Position numbers and translations under genes: made by a program. A stretch of DNA of 64,000 bases from NCBI RefSeq assembly GCF_001677885.1, contig NZ_LOCQ01000060.1, positions 248,001 to 312,000 of the forward strand. Direction: 5' to 3'. Under the pieces are notes generated by a model. That model had not been told where the DNA came from. It did not search any database and worked only from the letters and a program-made list of their open reading frames with translations. The number at the start of each line of letters is the position of its first letter. The stretch's first letter is position 1. The stretch comes from Janthinobacterium psychrotolerans. Its GTDB lineage: Bacteria; Pseudomonadota; Gammaproteobacteria; Burkholderiales; Burkholderiaceae_D. This document shows positions 53,510-64,000 of this stretch, in pieces.

Positions 53510-54571
53510 TTACTTCGGACGATTCAACAAATGCGCATGCGCGTCGCGCAGCATCGTCGCGGTGGTGTCCCAGTCGATGCAGCCGTCGGTCACCGAGCAG
53601 CCATAGGTCAGCTGCGACAGATCCTGCGGGATCTTCTGGTTGCCGCTGACGATGTTCGATTCGATCATCACGCCCACCAGCGAGCGGTTGCCCTGCACGA
53701 TCTGGTGGATGACGTCGGCCATCACCAGCGGCTGCAGTTCCGGCTTCTTGTAGCTGTTCGCGTGCGAGCAGTCGACCACCAGGTTGGCCGGCAGCTTGGC
53801 CTTGGCCAGCGCCTGTTCGGCGATCGCGATCGACACCGAATCGTAGTTCGGACGGCCGTCGCCGCCGCGCAGCACCACGTGGCCATAGGCGTTGCCGCGC
53901 GTGCGCACGATCGACACATTGCCTTCGCCATTGATGCCCAGGAAGGAGTGCGGATGCGCCGACGACAGGATCGCGTTGACGGCGATGCTGATGTCGCCAT
54001 CGGTGCCGTTCTTGAAGCCGACCGGCGTCGACAGGCCCGACGACATCTCGCGGTGGGTCTGCGATTCGGTGGTGCGCGCGCCGATCGCGGTCCAGGCGAT
54101 CAGGTCGCCCAGGTATTGCGGCGAGATCGGGTCCAGCGCTTCGGTGGCGGTGGGCAGGCCCAGTTCGCACACGTCGAGCAGGAACTGGCGCGCCTTTTCC
54201 ATGCCTTCGTTGACCTTGAACGAGTCGTCCATGTACGGGTCGTTGATATAGCCTTTCCAGCCGGTGGTGGTGCGCGGTTTTTCGAAATACACGCGCATCA
54301 CCAGCAGCATCGTGTCCTTGACTTCCTCTTGCAGCGCTTTCAGGCGGCGCGCGTAATCGAGGCCGGCGACAGGGTCGTGGATCGAGCACGGGCCGACCAC
54401 GACGAACAGGCGCTGGTCCTTGCGGTCGATGATGTCGCGCAGCGCTTCGCGGCCGCGGTTGACGGTGTCGAAGGCGCTGGCCGACAGTGGCAGTTTGGCG
54501 TGCAGTTCGGCCGGCGTGGGCATGGGCGCGAAGGAAGTGACGTTGATATTTTCGATGTCTGGCGTATTCAT
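53510..54571 (-). CDS. aroG: 3-deoxy-7-phosphoheptulonate synthase (DAHP synthase)
   Basis: The protein has 353 residues from the ATG at 54571. It is a type I class DAHP synthase joining phosphoenolpyruvate and erythrose-4-phosphate, the first shikimate step. Features include LFVVVGPCSIHDPVAGLDYA with the metal-binding Cys, the MRVYFEKPRTTTGWKGYIND stretch with substrate contacts, SAHPHSFLGIN and VVDCSHANSYKKP, and GCSVTDGCIDWD near the C-terminus. Which feedback amino acid it responds to is not decidable by eye. A pair of REP-like palindromes follows. Confidence 0.94.
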   Translation of the reverse strand: MNTPDIENINVTSFAPMPTPAELHAKLPLSASAFDTVNRGREALRDIIDRKDQRLFVVVGPCSIHDPVAGLDYARRLKALQEEVKDTMLLVMRVYFEKPRTTTGWKGYINDPYMDDSFKVNEGMEKARQFLLDVCELGLPTATEALDPISPQYLGDLIAWTAIGARTTESQTHREMSSGLSTPVGFKNGTDGDISIAVNAILSSAHPHSFLGINGEGNVSIVRTRGNAYGHVVLRGGDGRPNYDSVSIAIAEQALAKAKLPANLVVDCSHANSYKKPELQPLVMADVIHQIVQGNRSLVGVMIESNIVSGNQKIPQDLSQLTYGCSVTDGCIDWDTTATMLRDAHAHLLNRPK

Positions 54572-54661
54572 GATTCTGGCTGGGCTTTCACTATTGCATG
54601 CTTTAAGAGCCAATAGTGTAGCGGAAATGCGCCCTGGACAAAGATTGCCGGCCAAAAACGC

Positions 54662-55336
54662 TTACAGCCGAGTTGCTTTTTCTGCCGGGAACGCCAGGCG
54701 CGCCACGCGCTGGTGCTGGCCGGCAAGTTCCGGCGGCTGGTCCAGATTGGGGTGGCGGCGGAGATGCGCGAGGATCACTTCTTCATGCTCGGCGATCTGC
54801 TGGTCGAGGCAGGCGATCTGTTGCTGCAGCAAGGCATGCAGCGCCTGCTGGCCGGCCTGCAAGTGGCCGTCCAGCCGCGTCGCTTCCTGCCGGCGCACGG
54901 CCTGCACCGCTTGCAGGCGCTGCAGCCACAGCCGCAATTCCATATAGGCGGGCGGCGGCGGGGTCCAGCGCGGCGGCTGCGCGGCGGCCGCATAATGCGC
55001 CAGCAGGACGGCGCCCATGCCCTGTACGTCCAACCCATGGTCGCGCGCAAATTGTGCCAGTGCGGCCGGTGGCGCATCGCACACCTGCATGCCCATCAGC
55101 GCCAGGCTGCGCGCGGTGATGTCGCTGTGCGGCGCATCGAGGCGCAGGCACACGCGCAGGCCGGCGACGTCCACCTCGTTCTTCTGCAGCCAGCTGCGCA
55201 GCCAGCGGTAGCCGGCCATATCGTTTTCCAGCACCTTGCACAGCAGCGCGCCATCGCGCAGCAGCACCGCTTTCAGATGCAGCTTGCTCGTTTCGATGCC
55301 GACCACGGCCAGCTCCGGTTTGTTTGCGTATCCCAT
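54662..55336 (-). pseudogene. degenerate IS110-like transposase N-terminal domain
   Basis: This 224-residue open frame starts with a DEDD-type fold as in IS110/IS1111 transposases (LAVVGIETSKLHLKAVLL, then GYRWLRSWL, then LDVQGMGAVLLAHYA in place of the usual KTDxxDAxxLAxYA). Several catalytic positions are changed: GID to GIE, the MEATG-like stretch reads LRLDAPH, and the second Asp of the last box is Gly. The C-terminal Transposase_20 domain is absent; only 90 nt remain before aroG. No terminal inverted repeats are seen. It is a frozen relic or a domesticated protein; the frame itself is intact. Confidence 0.6.
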
Positions 55337-55492
55337 GATGATTCCTCCAGTACAACCATATACGCAGGCAGCGCGCAGCTGGATTCAACTGGGCGCAGGT
55401 GTTGTCGATTTACAACGCAAGCCCGCGTGGCCAGCGCTGTTATCACCGGTGCCGGCTGCGATAAGGTGCGCAAATCCGTGTAAGCTGGCGCC

Positions 55493-56482
55493 ATGACTAC
55501 CGTATCCATCCCCCATACCGACGTGGCCGGCGAGCCATTCCCCGCCGCCCGCTTTATCAAGGAAATCGGCCGCGGCAAGAATGGCGCACGCAGCATGACG
55601 CGCGACGACGCTTTTGCCCTGTACCGCGCCATGCTCGACGGCCGCGTGTCCGACCTGGAACTGGGCGGCATTTTATTGTCAATGCGCATCAAAGGCGAGT
55701 CGGTGGACGAGATCGCCGGTTTCCTTGAGGCTGCCGAAGCGTCGTTTGCACCGCTGCAGGCGCCACCTGCTGCGTATGCGCCGATTGTGATTCCCAGCTA
55801 TAACGGCGCGCGCAAGATGGCCAATTTGACGGCCTTGCTGGCGCTGCTGCTGGCGCGCGCCGGCGCCCCGGTGCTGGTGCATGGCGTGACGCTGGACGTG
55901 GGCCGCATCACCACCGCCGAAGTGCTGGCCGCGCTGGGCATGCCGGCCTGCGACAGCCATGAGCAAGCGCAAGACGCCATGGCGCGCGGCGAGGTCGCCT
56001 TCATGCCGGTCGCCACCCTGGCGCCGAAGCTGGCCCGGATGCTGTCGCTGCGCCGCGTGCTGGGCGTGCGCAATTCCACCCATACCCTGGTCAAAATCAT
56101 GCAGCCGTTTGCCGGCCCGGCACTGCGCCTGGTGTCGTACACGCACCCGGAATACCTGGAAATGCTCGGCGAATATTTCATCACGGCAGCGCCCGCTGGC
56201 CGCGGCGACGCCTTTCTGATGCGTGGCACGGAAGGCGAAACGGTGGCCAACGCCAACAAGGCGCAGCAGATCGACTGGTTCCATGGCAAGGAGCGCACGG
56301 TGCTGGTGGAAAAGCAGTTGCTGGTCGAACAGTTGCCCGACTTGCCTGTGGAACGCGACGCGGCCACCACGGCCGCCTGGATCCGGCGGGTACTGGCCGG
56401 CGAGATTGCCGTGCCGCCATCGATCGCCGAGCAGGTGGCGCATTGCCTGATGGCTGCAAGCAAGCTTGCGCAGGTCCGGTAG
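55493..56482 (+). CDS. ybiB: YbiB-like DNA-binding protein (TrpD2 family)
   Basis: This 329-residue protein has the anthranilate phosphoribosyltransferase fold: N-terminal helical domain (MTRDDAFALYRAMLDGRVS, LELGGILLSMRIKGES) and alpha/beta domain with PSYNGARKMANLTALLALLL and RNSTHTLVKIMQPF. It matches YbiB/TrpD2, which binds nucleic acid and lacks the enzyme activity. The PRPP-binding glycine loop reads GVTLDVG rather than the enzyme's form. It ends at the start of REP-like palindrome C. Confidence 0.87.
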   Translation: MTTVSIPHTDVAGEPFPAARFIKEIGRGKNGARSMTRDDAFALYRAMLDGRVSDLELGGILLSMRIKGESVDEIAGFLEAAEASFAPLQAPPAAYAPIVIPSYNGARKMANLTALLALLLARAGAPVLVHGVTLDVGRITTAEVLAALGMPACDSHEQAQDAMARGEVAFMPVATLAPKLARMLSLRRVLGVRNSTHTLVKIMQPFAGPALRLVSYTHPEYLEMLGEYFITAAPAGRGDAFLMRGTEGETVANANKAQQIDWFHGKERTVLVEKQLLVEQLPDLPVERDAATTAAWIRRVLAGEIAVPPSIAEQVAHCLMAASKLAQVR

Positions 56483-56510
56483 GTCGGCTTGGGCGAAGCC
56501 GTAAGCCGAC
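56483..56510. repeat. REP-like palindrome C
   Basis: GTCGGCTT and AAGCCGAC enclose GGGCGAAGCCGT, immediately after ybiB. The flanking GGTAG and AAGCCTCCACCACC correspond to the flanks of palindrome A in opposite orientation, about 3 kb away. Three copies within 3.1 kb argue for a dispersed family. Confidence 0.75.
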
Positions 56511-56573
56511 AAGCCTCCACCACCGACCACCGTTTACAATGGCGCTTTGTAATCAGTGGTGACCGGAATTCTT

Positions 56574-57788
56574 ATGGCAAAACAATTTGATGTGGCAGTG
56601 ATCGGCGCGGGCGCGGCCGGCATGATGTGTGCGGCCGTGGCCGCCCAGCAGGGCAAGCGCGTGGTGGTGATCGATCATGCAAGCAAGCTGGCCGAAAAAA
56701 TCCGCATCTCCGGTGGCGGGCGCTGCAATTTCACAAATATCCATGCCGGTCCCCAGCATTTTTTGTCGGACAATCCGCACTTCTGCAAGAGCGCGCTGTC
56801 GCGCTACACGCCGCAGGATTTCCTGGCGCTGGTGAAAAAACACCGCATTGGCTACCACGAGAAGCACAAGGGCCAGCAGTTCTGCAATGAGTCGGCCGAG
56901 CAGATCATCGAGATGCTCAAGGACGAGTGCGCTAGCGGCGACGTGCACTGGCGCATGCCGTGCAAGATCGGCAGCGTCGAACGCCGGGATGACGGCGGCT
57001 TCGTGCTGCAGACCGACAGCGGCGAGATCGAGGCGGCCAATGTGGTGATCGCCACCGGCGGCCTGTCGATTCCGAAGATCGGCGCCACCGATTTTGCCTA
57101 CCGCATCGCCAGCCAGTTCGACCTGAAAATGGTCGAGCCGCGCCCGGCGCTGGTGCCGCTGACGTTCGACCCGTCCAGCTGGGCGCCGTTTGCCGAACTG
57201 TCGGGCATCGCGCTCGAAGTGGATGTGGAAACGGGCAGCCTGAAGGGGCGCAAGCCCACCGGCGCGCGTTTCCGTGAAGATTTGCTGTTCACCCATCGCG
57301 GCCTGTCCGGCCCGGCGATTCTGCAAATTTCCAGTTTCTGGCAGCCTGGCACGCCAATTATCATCAACCTGCTGCCGGAAGTGGACGTGGCGCAGACCCT
57401 GATCGAGGGCAAGGGCAGCCTGAAAAAGCAGTTGGGCAATATCGTCTCGCAATGGCTGCCCGAGCGCCTGGCCGACTGCCTGCTGGCCGTCAATGGGCTG
57501 GCGCCCGACGCCCGCATCGCCGACATGCCCGACGCGCAACTGCGCAAGCTGGGCCTGGCCATCAATGCCTGGTCCATCGTGCCGAACGGCTCGGAAGGCT
57601 ACCGCAAGGCCGAGGTGACGCGCGGCGGCATCGATACGCGCGAGCTGTCGCAGCAGACCATGATGGCCAACAAGGTGCCGGGCCTGTATTTCATCGGCGA
57701 ATCGGTCGATGTCACGGGCTGGCTGGGCGGCTACAATTTCCAGTGGGCCTGGGCTTCGGGCGTGGCCGCTGGGGTGGCGCTGCAATAA
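56574..57788 (+). CDS. FAD-dependent NAD(P)H dehydrogenase-like flavoprotein YhiN/HI0933
   Basis: The protein has 404 residues from the ATG at 56574. FAD-binding Rossmann start VAVIGAGAAGMMCAAVAAQQ, RISGGGRCNFTNIH (about residues 45-58), ANVVIATGGLSIPKIGATD and the C-terminal GLYFIGESVDVTGWLGGYN motif define the HI0933 family. Its substrate has not been established; some members act on flavin-linked redox reactions. Free-standing between YbiB and rpsU. Confidence 0.88.
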   Translation: MAKQFDVAVIGAGAAGMMCAAVAAQQGKRVVVIDHASKLAEKIRISGGGRCNFTNIHAGPQHFLSDNPHFCKSALSRYTPQDFLALVKKHRIGYHEKHKGQQFCNESAEQIIEMLKDECASGDVHWRMPCKIGSVERRDDGGFVLQTDSGEIEAANVVIATGGLSIPKIGATDFAYRIASQFDLKMVEPRPALVPLTFDPSSWAPFAELSGIALEVDVETGSLKGRKPTGARFREDLLFTHRGLSGPAILQISSFWQPGTPIIINLLPEVDVAQTLIEGKGSLKKQLGNIVSQWLPERLADCLLAVNGLAPDARIADMPDAQLRKLGLAINAWSIVPNGSEGYRKAEVTRGGIDTRELSQQTMMANKVPGLYFIGESVDVTGWLGGYNFQWAWASGVAAGVALQ

Positions 57789-57931
57789 GCAGGATGAAAC
57801 AGCTTGCGGTAGAATAAAGCTACGCCACAGCGCGTCCATTTATTTGCGTGGTTTACGCCACAGCCGCACGGCCTGCCAAGGCTGTATCCCAGGCGCAAGC
57901 AGGGAAGGGCTTTCCTTTTCCGATAAAAGCT

Positions 57932-57939
57932 GCTACTAT
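57932..57939 (+). promoter_or_regulatory. possible extended -10 promoter for rpsU
   Basis: TGCTACTAT at about 57931-57939 is an extended -10 element, 42 nt before the rpsU ATG, in a region with no gene (57789-57980). No convincing -35 box is seen, as is normal for extended -10 promoters. Read as the start of the rpsU-yqeY-dnaG block. Confidence 0.35.
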
Positions 57940-57980
57940 CTACCTCTTCCTATACACCACCTCAACGGTTTGAATTTTAC

Positions 57981-58193
57981 ATGACCACTATTCGCCTTAA
58001 AGAAAACGAGCCGTTCGAAGTCGCAATGCGTCGCTTCAAACGCACCATCGAAAAAACGGGTCTGCTGACCGAATTGCGCGCACGCGAATTCTACGAAAAG
58101 CCAACAGCTGAGCGCAAGCGCAAGCTGGCAGCTGCTGTCAAGCGTCATTACAAACGCATCCGCAGCCAACAACTGCCGAAAAAATTATTCTAA
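57981..58193 (+). CDS. rpsU: 30S ribosomal protein S21
   Basis: This 70-residue S21 protein of the 30S platform helps initiation. [20 protein letters not shown] and the basic helix [20 protein letters not shown] are typical; the C-terminus SQQLPKKLF is basic. First gene of the macromolecular synthesis block with yqeY, dnaG and rpoD, an order usual in betaproteobacteria. A hairpin with T-run follows. Confidence 0.97.
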   Translation: MTTIRLKENEPFEVAMRRFKRTIEKTGLLTELRAREFYEKPTAERKRKLAAAVKRHYKRIRSQQLPKKLF

Positions 58194-58211
58194 GACTGTC
58201 CAGTCAGAACC

Positions 58212-58254
58212 AACCCGGGTAGTACGGCGCATTGTTCGCCACGGGTTTTGTTTT
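58212..58254 (+). terminator. hairpin with T-run after rpsU
   Basis: AACCCG (58212-58217) pairs with CGGGTT (58242-58247) and an inner GGCG pairs with CGCC; the 3' arm runs into TTTTGTTTT. This would terminate or attenuate transcription between rpsU and yqeY, as known for the operon in E. coli, where rpsU is made in excess of dnaG. Confidence 0.65.
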
Positions 58255-58374
58255 GATTCGCCTGGAGCGCCGCTCCAGATGAGTCGCATGCCCGCTCCGG
58301 TTCGCCGCGGCGGGTTTTCGCTTTTGTGGCCGGTACGCTTGCGCCGCCACCATCATTAATCAACGAGGATAGCC

Positions 58375-58827
58375 ATGAGCTTGAAAGAACAAATTACCGA
58401 AGACATGAAAAATGCCATGCGCGCCAAGGAAACGGGCAAGCTGGGCACGATCCGCCTGCTGCTCGCTGAAATCAAGCGCAAGGAAGTCGACGAACGCATC
58501 GAGCTGACGGACGCGCACGTGACGGCCATCGTTGAAAAGATGATCAAGCAGCGCAAGGATTCGATCACCCAATTCGAAGCCGGTGGCCGCGCCGATCTGG
58601 CCGACATCGAAAAAGCCGAACTGGTGCATCTTGCCGGCTATATGCCTGCCGGCCTGTCGGACGAAGAAGTGGCCGCCGAAGTGACTGCCGCCGTGGCCGC
58701 CTCGGGCGCCGCCGGTCCGCAGGACATGGGCAAGGTCATGGCCATCGTCAAGCCGAAGCTGGCTGGCCGCGCCGACATGACCGTGGTCTCGGCGCTGGTG
58801 AAAAAAGCCTTGTCGCCAGCCGCATAA
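58375..58827 (+). CDS. yqeY: GatB/YqeY-domain protein
   Basis: This 150-residue all-helical protein is related to the tail domain of GatB. Residues QITEDMKNAMRAKETGKLGT and SITQFEAGGRADLADIEKAE are conserved in the family, and the C-terminal half contains GPQDMGKVMAIVKPKLAGRA. The molecular role is uncertain, but it probably binds tRNA. An RBS GAGGA precedes the ATG. It sits between rpsU and dnaG as in other Burkholderiales. Confidence 0.93.
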   Translation: MSLKEQITEDMKNAMRAKETGKLGTIRLLLAEIKRKEVDERIELTDAHVTAIVEKMIKQRKDSITQFEAGGRADLADIEKAELVHLAGYMPAGLSDEEVAAEVTAAVAASGAAGPQDMGKVMAIVKPKLAGRADMTVVSALVKKALSPAA

Positions 58828-58954
58828 GCCACATCTTCAGTAACCACGGCTGCCGGCGTCCATGCTGGCAGCCGCAGCGCCACACGTTGACCTGGATCAA
58901 CATCCGGCCGCGTGCGGTAGTATAGTCTGACCTATAACAAGACCGCCCTCGCCA

Positions 58955-60751
58955 GTGATACCACAATCTTTCATTTCCGATTTGCTCAACCGCGTCGACA
59001 TCGTCGATGTCGTCGGGCGCTATGTGCAGCTGAAAAAAGGCGGCGCGAATTTCATGGGCTTGTGCCCGTTCCACAGTGAAAAATCGCCCAGCTTTACCGT
59101 CAGTCCCACCAAGCAGTTTTATCACTGCTTCGGCTGCGGCGCGCATGGCACCTCGATCGGCTTCCTGATCGAGTATTCGGGCATGGGCTTTGTCGACGCG
59201 GTCAAGGATCTGGCGCAAAACGTCGGCATGGTGGTGCCGGAAGCGGACGATAAAATCCCGCCGGCCCAGCGCGCGCAGATCCAGGCGCAAAGCCTGGCCT
59301 TGTCCGACGCCATGACGCAGGCCTGCGATTATTACCGCGGCCAGCTGCGCCACGCGCCCGACGCCATTGCCTACCTCAAGAATCGGGGCCTGACCGGCGA
59401 AGTGGCCGCTCGCTTCGGCATGGGCTACGCGCCGGGCGGCTGGGACAATCTGCGTTCCGTGTTTGCCGACTACGAAGTGCTGGCCCTGGTCGAGGCGGGC
59501 CTGGTGATCGACAAGGTCGACGAAGAGGGCAATAACCGCAAGCGCTACGACCGTTTCCGCGAACGCATCATGTTCCCGATCCGCAATACCAAGGGCCAGG
59601 TGATCGCCTTTGGCGGCCGCGTGCTCGACCATGGCGAACCGAAATACCTGAATTCTCCGGAAACCCCCTTGTTTTCCAAGGGTTTCGAACTATATGGTTT
59701 GTTCGAGGCGCGCCAGGCCATCCGCGACGCCGGCTATGTGCTGGTGACGGAAGGCTATATGGACGTGGTGGCGCTGGCGCAGATGGGCTTTCCGCAAGCG
59801 GTGGCCACGCTGGGCACGGCGTGCACGCCGACCCATGTGCAAAAACTGCTGCGCCAGACCGATAACGTGATTTTCAGCTTCGATGGCGACAAGGCCGGCC
59901 GCCGCGCCGCCCGCCGCGCGCTCGAAGCGAGCTTGCCGCATGTGTCGGACAACAAGACCATCAAATTCCTGTTCCTGCCGTCCGAACATGATCCGGACAG
60001 CTATATCCGGGAATTTGGCGCTGCGGGCTTCGAACAGCAGGTGCATGAAGCGATGCCGCTGTCGCAGTTCCTGTTGAAGGAAGTCGCGGGCGAGCACGAT
60101 CTGTCGGAACCGGAAGGGCGCGCGCGTGTCCAATTCGACGCCAAGCCGCTGTTGCAACTGATGGCGCCGTCGTCCTTGCGTTTGCAGATCGTGCGTGGCC
60201 TGGCGCAACTGACGCAGTCGACGCCGGCCGAGATCGAAGCCTTGTTCGAGCTGGCCAAGCCGGTCGCCGTGGCGCGCCGCGCGCCGCCGAAATCGGGCCG
60301 CCCGGTGCCGGTAGGGCTGGAACTGAAGATCATGCGCATGCTGGTGGCCCATCCGCCCTTGAGCCTGCAGATCGACGAAGCGGCGCTGGCCGCCTTCCAG
60401 CATCTGGGGCCCGATGCGGCGCACAACCTGGGGCAGCTGGTGGGCGTGGGGCAGGCGCTGGGCGAGCACGGCAGTTTTGCCGCGCTGGCCCAGCAATTGA
60501 AGGAGCTGGGCAGCGAGTACGACGAGATCATCGGTGAAATCGCCGCCGGCAGCGAATCGGATTATGACAGCGAGCAATCGTGGCTGGTCAGCACCATCCG
60601 CGAGATCAAGCTGAACGCCCTGAAGGCGGAACTGCAGCAATTGTTTGCGTCGGGTTTGCCATCGGAGAAAATTGGTGTACGCTACCGCGAAATCATGCAG
60701 GAGCAGGGCGAGCTGGAACGCCAGCGCGATGCGGAGTTGGTGAATAGGTAA
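58955..60751 (+). CDS. dnaG: DNA primase DnaG
   Basis: This 598-residue primase makes RNA primers for replication. It starts with GTG at 58955 (protein MIPQSFISDLLNRVDIVDVV). CHC2 zinc domain: CPFHSEKSP and FYHCFGCGAHG (about residues 39-67). The TOPRIM domain shows VTEGYMDVVALAQMG and FSFDGDKAGRRAA. The C-terminal helicase-binding domain (about 450-598) is helical. Weak initiation by GTG and the upstream attenuator both keep primase scarce. Confidence 0.97.
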   Translation: MIPQSFISDLLNRVDIVDVVGRYVQLKKGGANFMGLCPFHSEKSPSFTVSPTKQFYHCFGCGAHGTSIGFLIEYSGMGFVDAVKDLAQNVGMVVPEADDKIPPAQRAQIQAQSLALSDAMTQACDYYRGQLRHAPDAIAYLKNRGLTGEVAARFGMGYAPGGWDNLRSVFADYEVLALVEAGLVIDKVDEEGNNRKRYDRFRERIMFPIRNTKGQVIAFGGRVLDHGEPKYLNSPETPLFSKGFELYGLFEARQAIRDAGYVLVTEGYMDVVALAQMGFPQAVATLGTACTPTHVQKLLRQTDNVIFSFDGDKAGRRAARRALEASLPHVSDNKTIKFLFLPSEHDPDSYIREFGAAGFEQQVHEAMPLSQFLLKEVAGEHDLSEPEGRARVQFDAKPLLQLMAPSSLRLQIVRGLAQLTQSTPAEIEALFELAKPVAVARRAPPKSGRPVPVGLELKIMRMLVAHPPLSLQIDEAALAAFQHLGPDAAHNLGQLVGVGQALGEHGSFAALAQQLKELGSEYDEIIGEIAAGSESDYDSEQSWLVSTIREIKLNALKAELQQLFASGLPSEKIGVRYREIMQEQGELERQRDAELVNR

Positions 60752-60776
60752 TGTTTCCCGTTGGACATTGTGCGGA

Positions 60777-60805
60777 CTGGAAAAACATTTTTCGCGTGCT
60801 ATAAT
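60777..60805 (+). promoter_or_regulatory. extended -10 promoter upstream of rpoD
   Basis: TATAAT at 60800-60805 is perfect and preceded by TGC (extended -10). A weak -35, CTGGAA, lies 17 nt upstream (60777-60782). It would start an rpoD transcript independent of dnaG, with a leader of about 255 nt. Confidence 0.6.
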
Positions 60806-61065
60806 CAAATGCTAAGTATTGTGTGCTTTGGCAAGCTCGTTCTGATCGTAAATAGTGTTTGTTTTCAGTAAGTTAGGCTCTTGATCGGCGCAGGAATATT
60901 GCGTTTCCCGCAGGTCGTGGCCGATGAGGTGTAAGTAACGTAACAGTGTCGAGCCTGGGTTGTCGGCAGGTTCGAAGATGGTGGCTTCCGTCGAGACGCG
61001 GGAGCTGGCAGCAAACTTTATCCTAATCCACCGTAAAGCAAGTCGTTGTGTAATCGAAAGCGCCT
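60806..61065 (+). other. 260-nt rpoD leader without a gene
   Basis: No protein frame with a ribosome site is found between the promoter and the rpoD start. A minus-strand frame (60812-61072) lacks a plausible start context and is ignored. The leader includes small complementary stretches but no riboswitch that I recognise. Confidence 0.4.
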
Positions 61066-63303
<2,238 letters not shown>

Positions 63304-63411
63304 TGGCCCGTCAGGGCTTGACGTAGGCGGCGGTTCCCCCTATGCTCGCGTGTCCGTTTCACAACGGCCACGCGAGGCAGGGTTCAACGCCCGCCATGCC
63401 AGCACCACCCC

Positions 63412-63490
<79 letters not shown>

Positions 63491-63512
63491 GAATTTGCAG
63501 CATCAGATCAAG

Positions 63513-63540
63513 CCCCGGCGCGTAAGTGCTGGGGTTTTTT
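63513..63540 (+). terminator. Rho-independent terminator after the tRNA
   Basis: CCCC (63513-63516) with an adjacent GC pair is matched by GGGG (63531-63534) around GCGTAAGT, followed by six T (63535-63540). It ends the tRNA transcript, possibly together with rpoD. Bases 63541-63645 after it contain nothing that I can support. Confidence 0.85.
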
Positions 63541-63645
63541 ATAGGCAGAACAAGCATCGCCAGCTTTTGTCGTGCGCAAGTCCGGCCAACTGTCGTTGCA
63601 CGTGTTCGACTAGCTGACCTGACGCTTGTTTTCCTCAATCACTGT

Positions 63646-64000
63646 TCACGGAGTATGCCCGGTACTGTCCGATACCGTGGCATAGATCAGGATGTTCCTG
63701 GCTCCCTGACAGGCCAGGCCAGCGACCGGCCTGCCGGACTTCCTCAGCACTGCTTCGACACTGCGACAACGTGGCGCCATCTTCGCGTCAATAGTCCGGT
63801 TTTTATATTGATTTAAAAATGCATGGAAATCGCTGTCCAGCCATGGTCGAGCTGATTCCGGTGCAATCCATGCTGTTGTAGTCAACGGGGGAAATGAGGT
63901 GAAGGTTTTCGATCCTTCCGGCTCAATCTCCGCCACCAGGGTCAGGTAATCGGTTGGCCCGGGAATTCCGCCTGTATATTCCGGCGTGCCGAATATTTCC
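63646..64000 (-). CDS. hypothetical protein, N-terminus outside window
   Basis: A minus-strand frame is open from the right edge (residues EIFGTPEYTGGIPGPTDYLT) to a stop at 63646, giving at least 118 residues. The region has lower GC and less marked codon bias than the rest of the window, so it is either a weakly expressed accessory gene or spurious. No motif is recognised. It faces the tRNA terminator. Confidence 0.4.
   Translation of the reverse strand, partial: EIFGTPEYTGGIPGPTDYLTLVAEIEPEGSKTFTSFPPLTTTAWIAPESARPWLDSDFHAFLNQYKNRTIDAKMAPRCRSVEAVLRKSGRPVAGLACQGARNILIYATVSDSTGHTP

Overview
This window is ordinary, densely coded, GC-rich chromosome from a betaproteobacterium, most likely of the Oxalobacteraceae (Janthinobacterium/Duganella/Massilia group). 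The genus is inferred, from the rpsU-yqeY-dnaG-rpoD block, CzcCBA efflux, DctS/DctR-type sensing, a YqjI/YqjH pair and many REP-like palindromes. No prophage, CRISPR array, rRNA operon or complete insertion sequence is visible.

Layout. 1-3546: cell-wall and tRNA-modification genes (a partial hexose-phosphate mutarotase, AmiC amidase and TsaE on the minus strand; QueG diverging). 3577-5119: a metal-responsive PadR regulator (YqjI type) with its ferric-reductase partner YqjH. 5151-5250: a 100-bp imperfect palindrome. 5343-9113: a dicarboxylate-type sensor kinase/regulator pair divergent from a TRAP substrate-binding protein, with a 24-bp perfect palindrome between them. 9631-10832: XerD and a small charged protein. 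10885-18686: a CzcB-CzcA-TolC heavy-metal exporter on the minus strand, divergent from a CzcR/CzcS two-component system. 18763-23139: a second, HAE-type RND pump. 23436-35926: mixed housekeeping and membrane genes (PAS-GGDEF-EAL protein, EEP phosphohydrolase, YbaK, PlsY, DsbA-like oxidoreductase, DUF427, DUF2157/DUF4401 membrane pair, membrane metal-dependent hydrolase, CPA2 antiporter, ion channel with zinc ribbon).

35964-45743 is the most interesting stretch: ten co-directional, mostly overlapping genes that look like one lipid biosynthetic system. They are a KASIII-like condensing enzyme with an intact Cys-His-Asn triad, an extended SDR, an MBL-fold hydrolase, a PaaK/F390-type adenylate-forming enzyme, a PAP2 phosphatase, a sterol-desaturase-family di-iron oxygenase and an acyl desaturase. 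A GbsR/MarR regulator (with a perfect inverted repeat upstream), a DUF4166 protein and a membrane-anchored TIGR01777 SDR follow. The logic recalls OleABCD (condense, reduce, activate) with different enzyme families in the B and C positions. The product is unknown to me.

45786-51715 holds ethanolamine ammonia-lyase subunits EutB and EutC, unusually separated by a PLP decarboxylase, a TPR/ATP-grasp ligase and a convergent HExxH protein. 51731-57788: TsaD, a cluster-less NirD-like protein, DAHP synthase, a degenerate IS110-like transposase fragment, YbiB and a YhiN-type flavoprotein, with three REP-like palindromes of one family. 57981-63303: the macromolecular synthesis block rpsU-yqeY-dnaG-rpoD. 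It is followed by a CAU-anticodon tRNA with an enlarged D-loop, a clear terminator, and a gene fragment running off the right edge.
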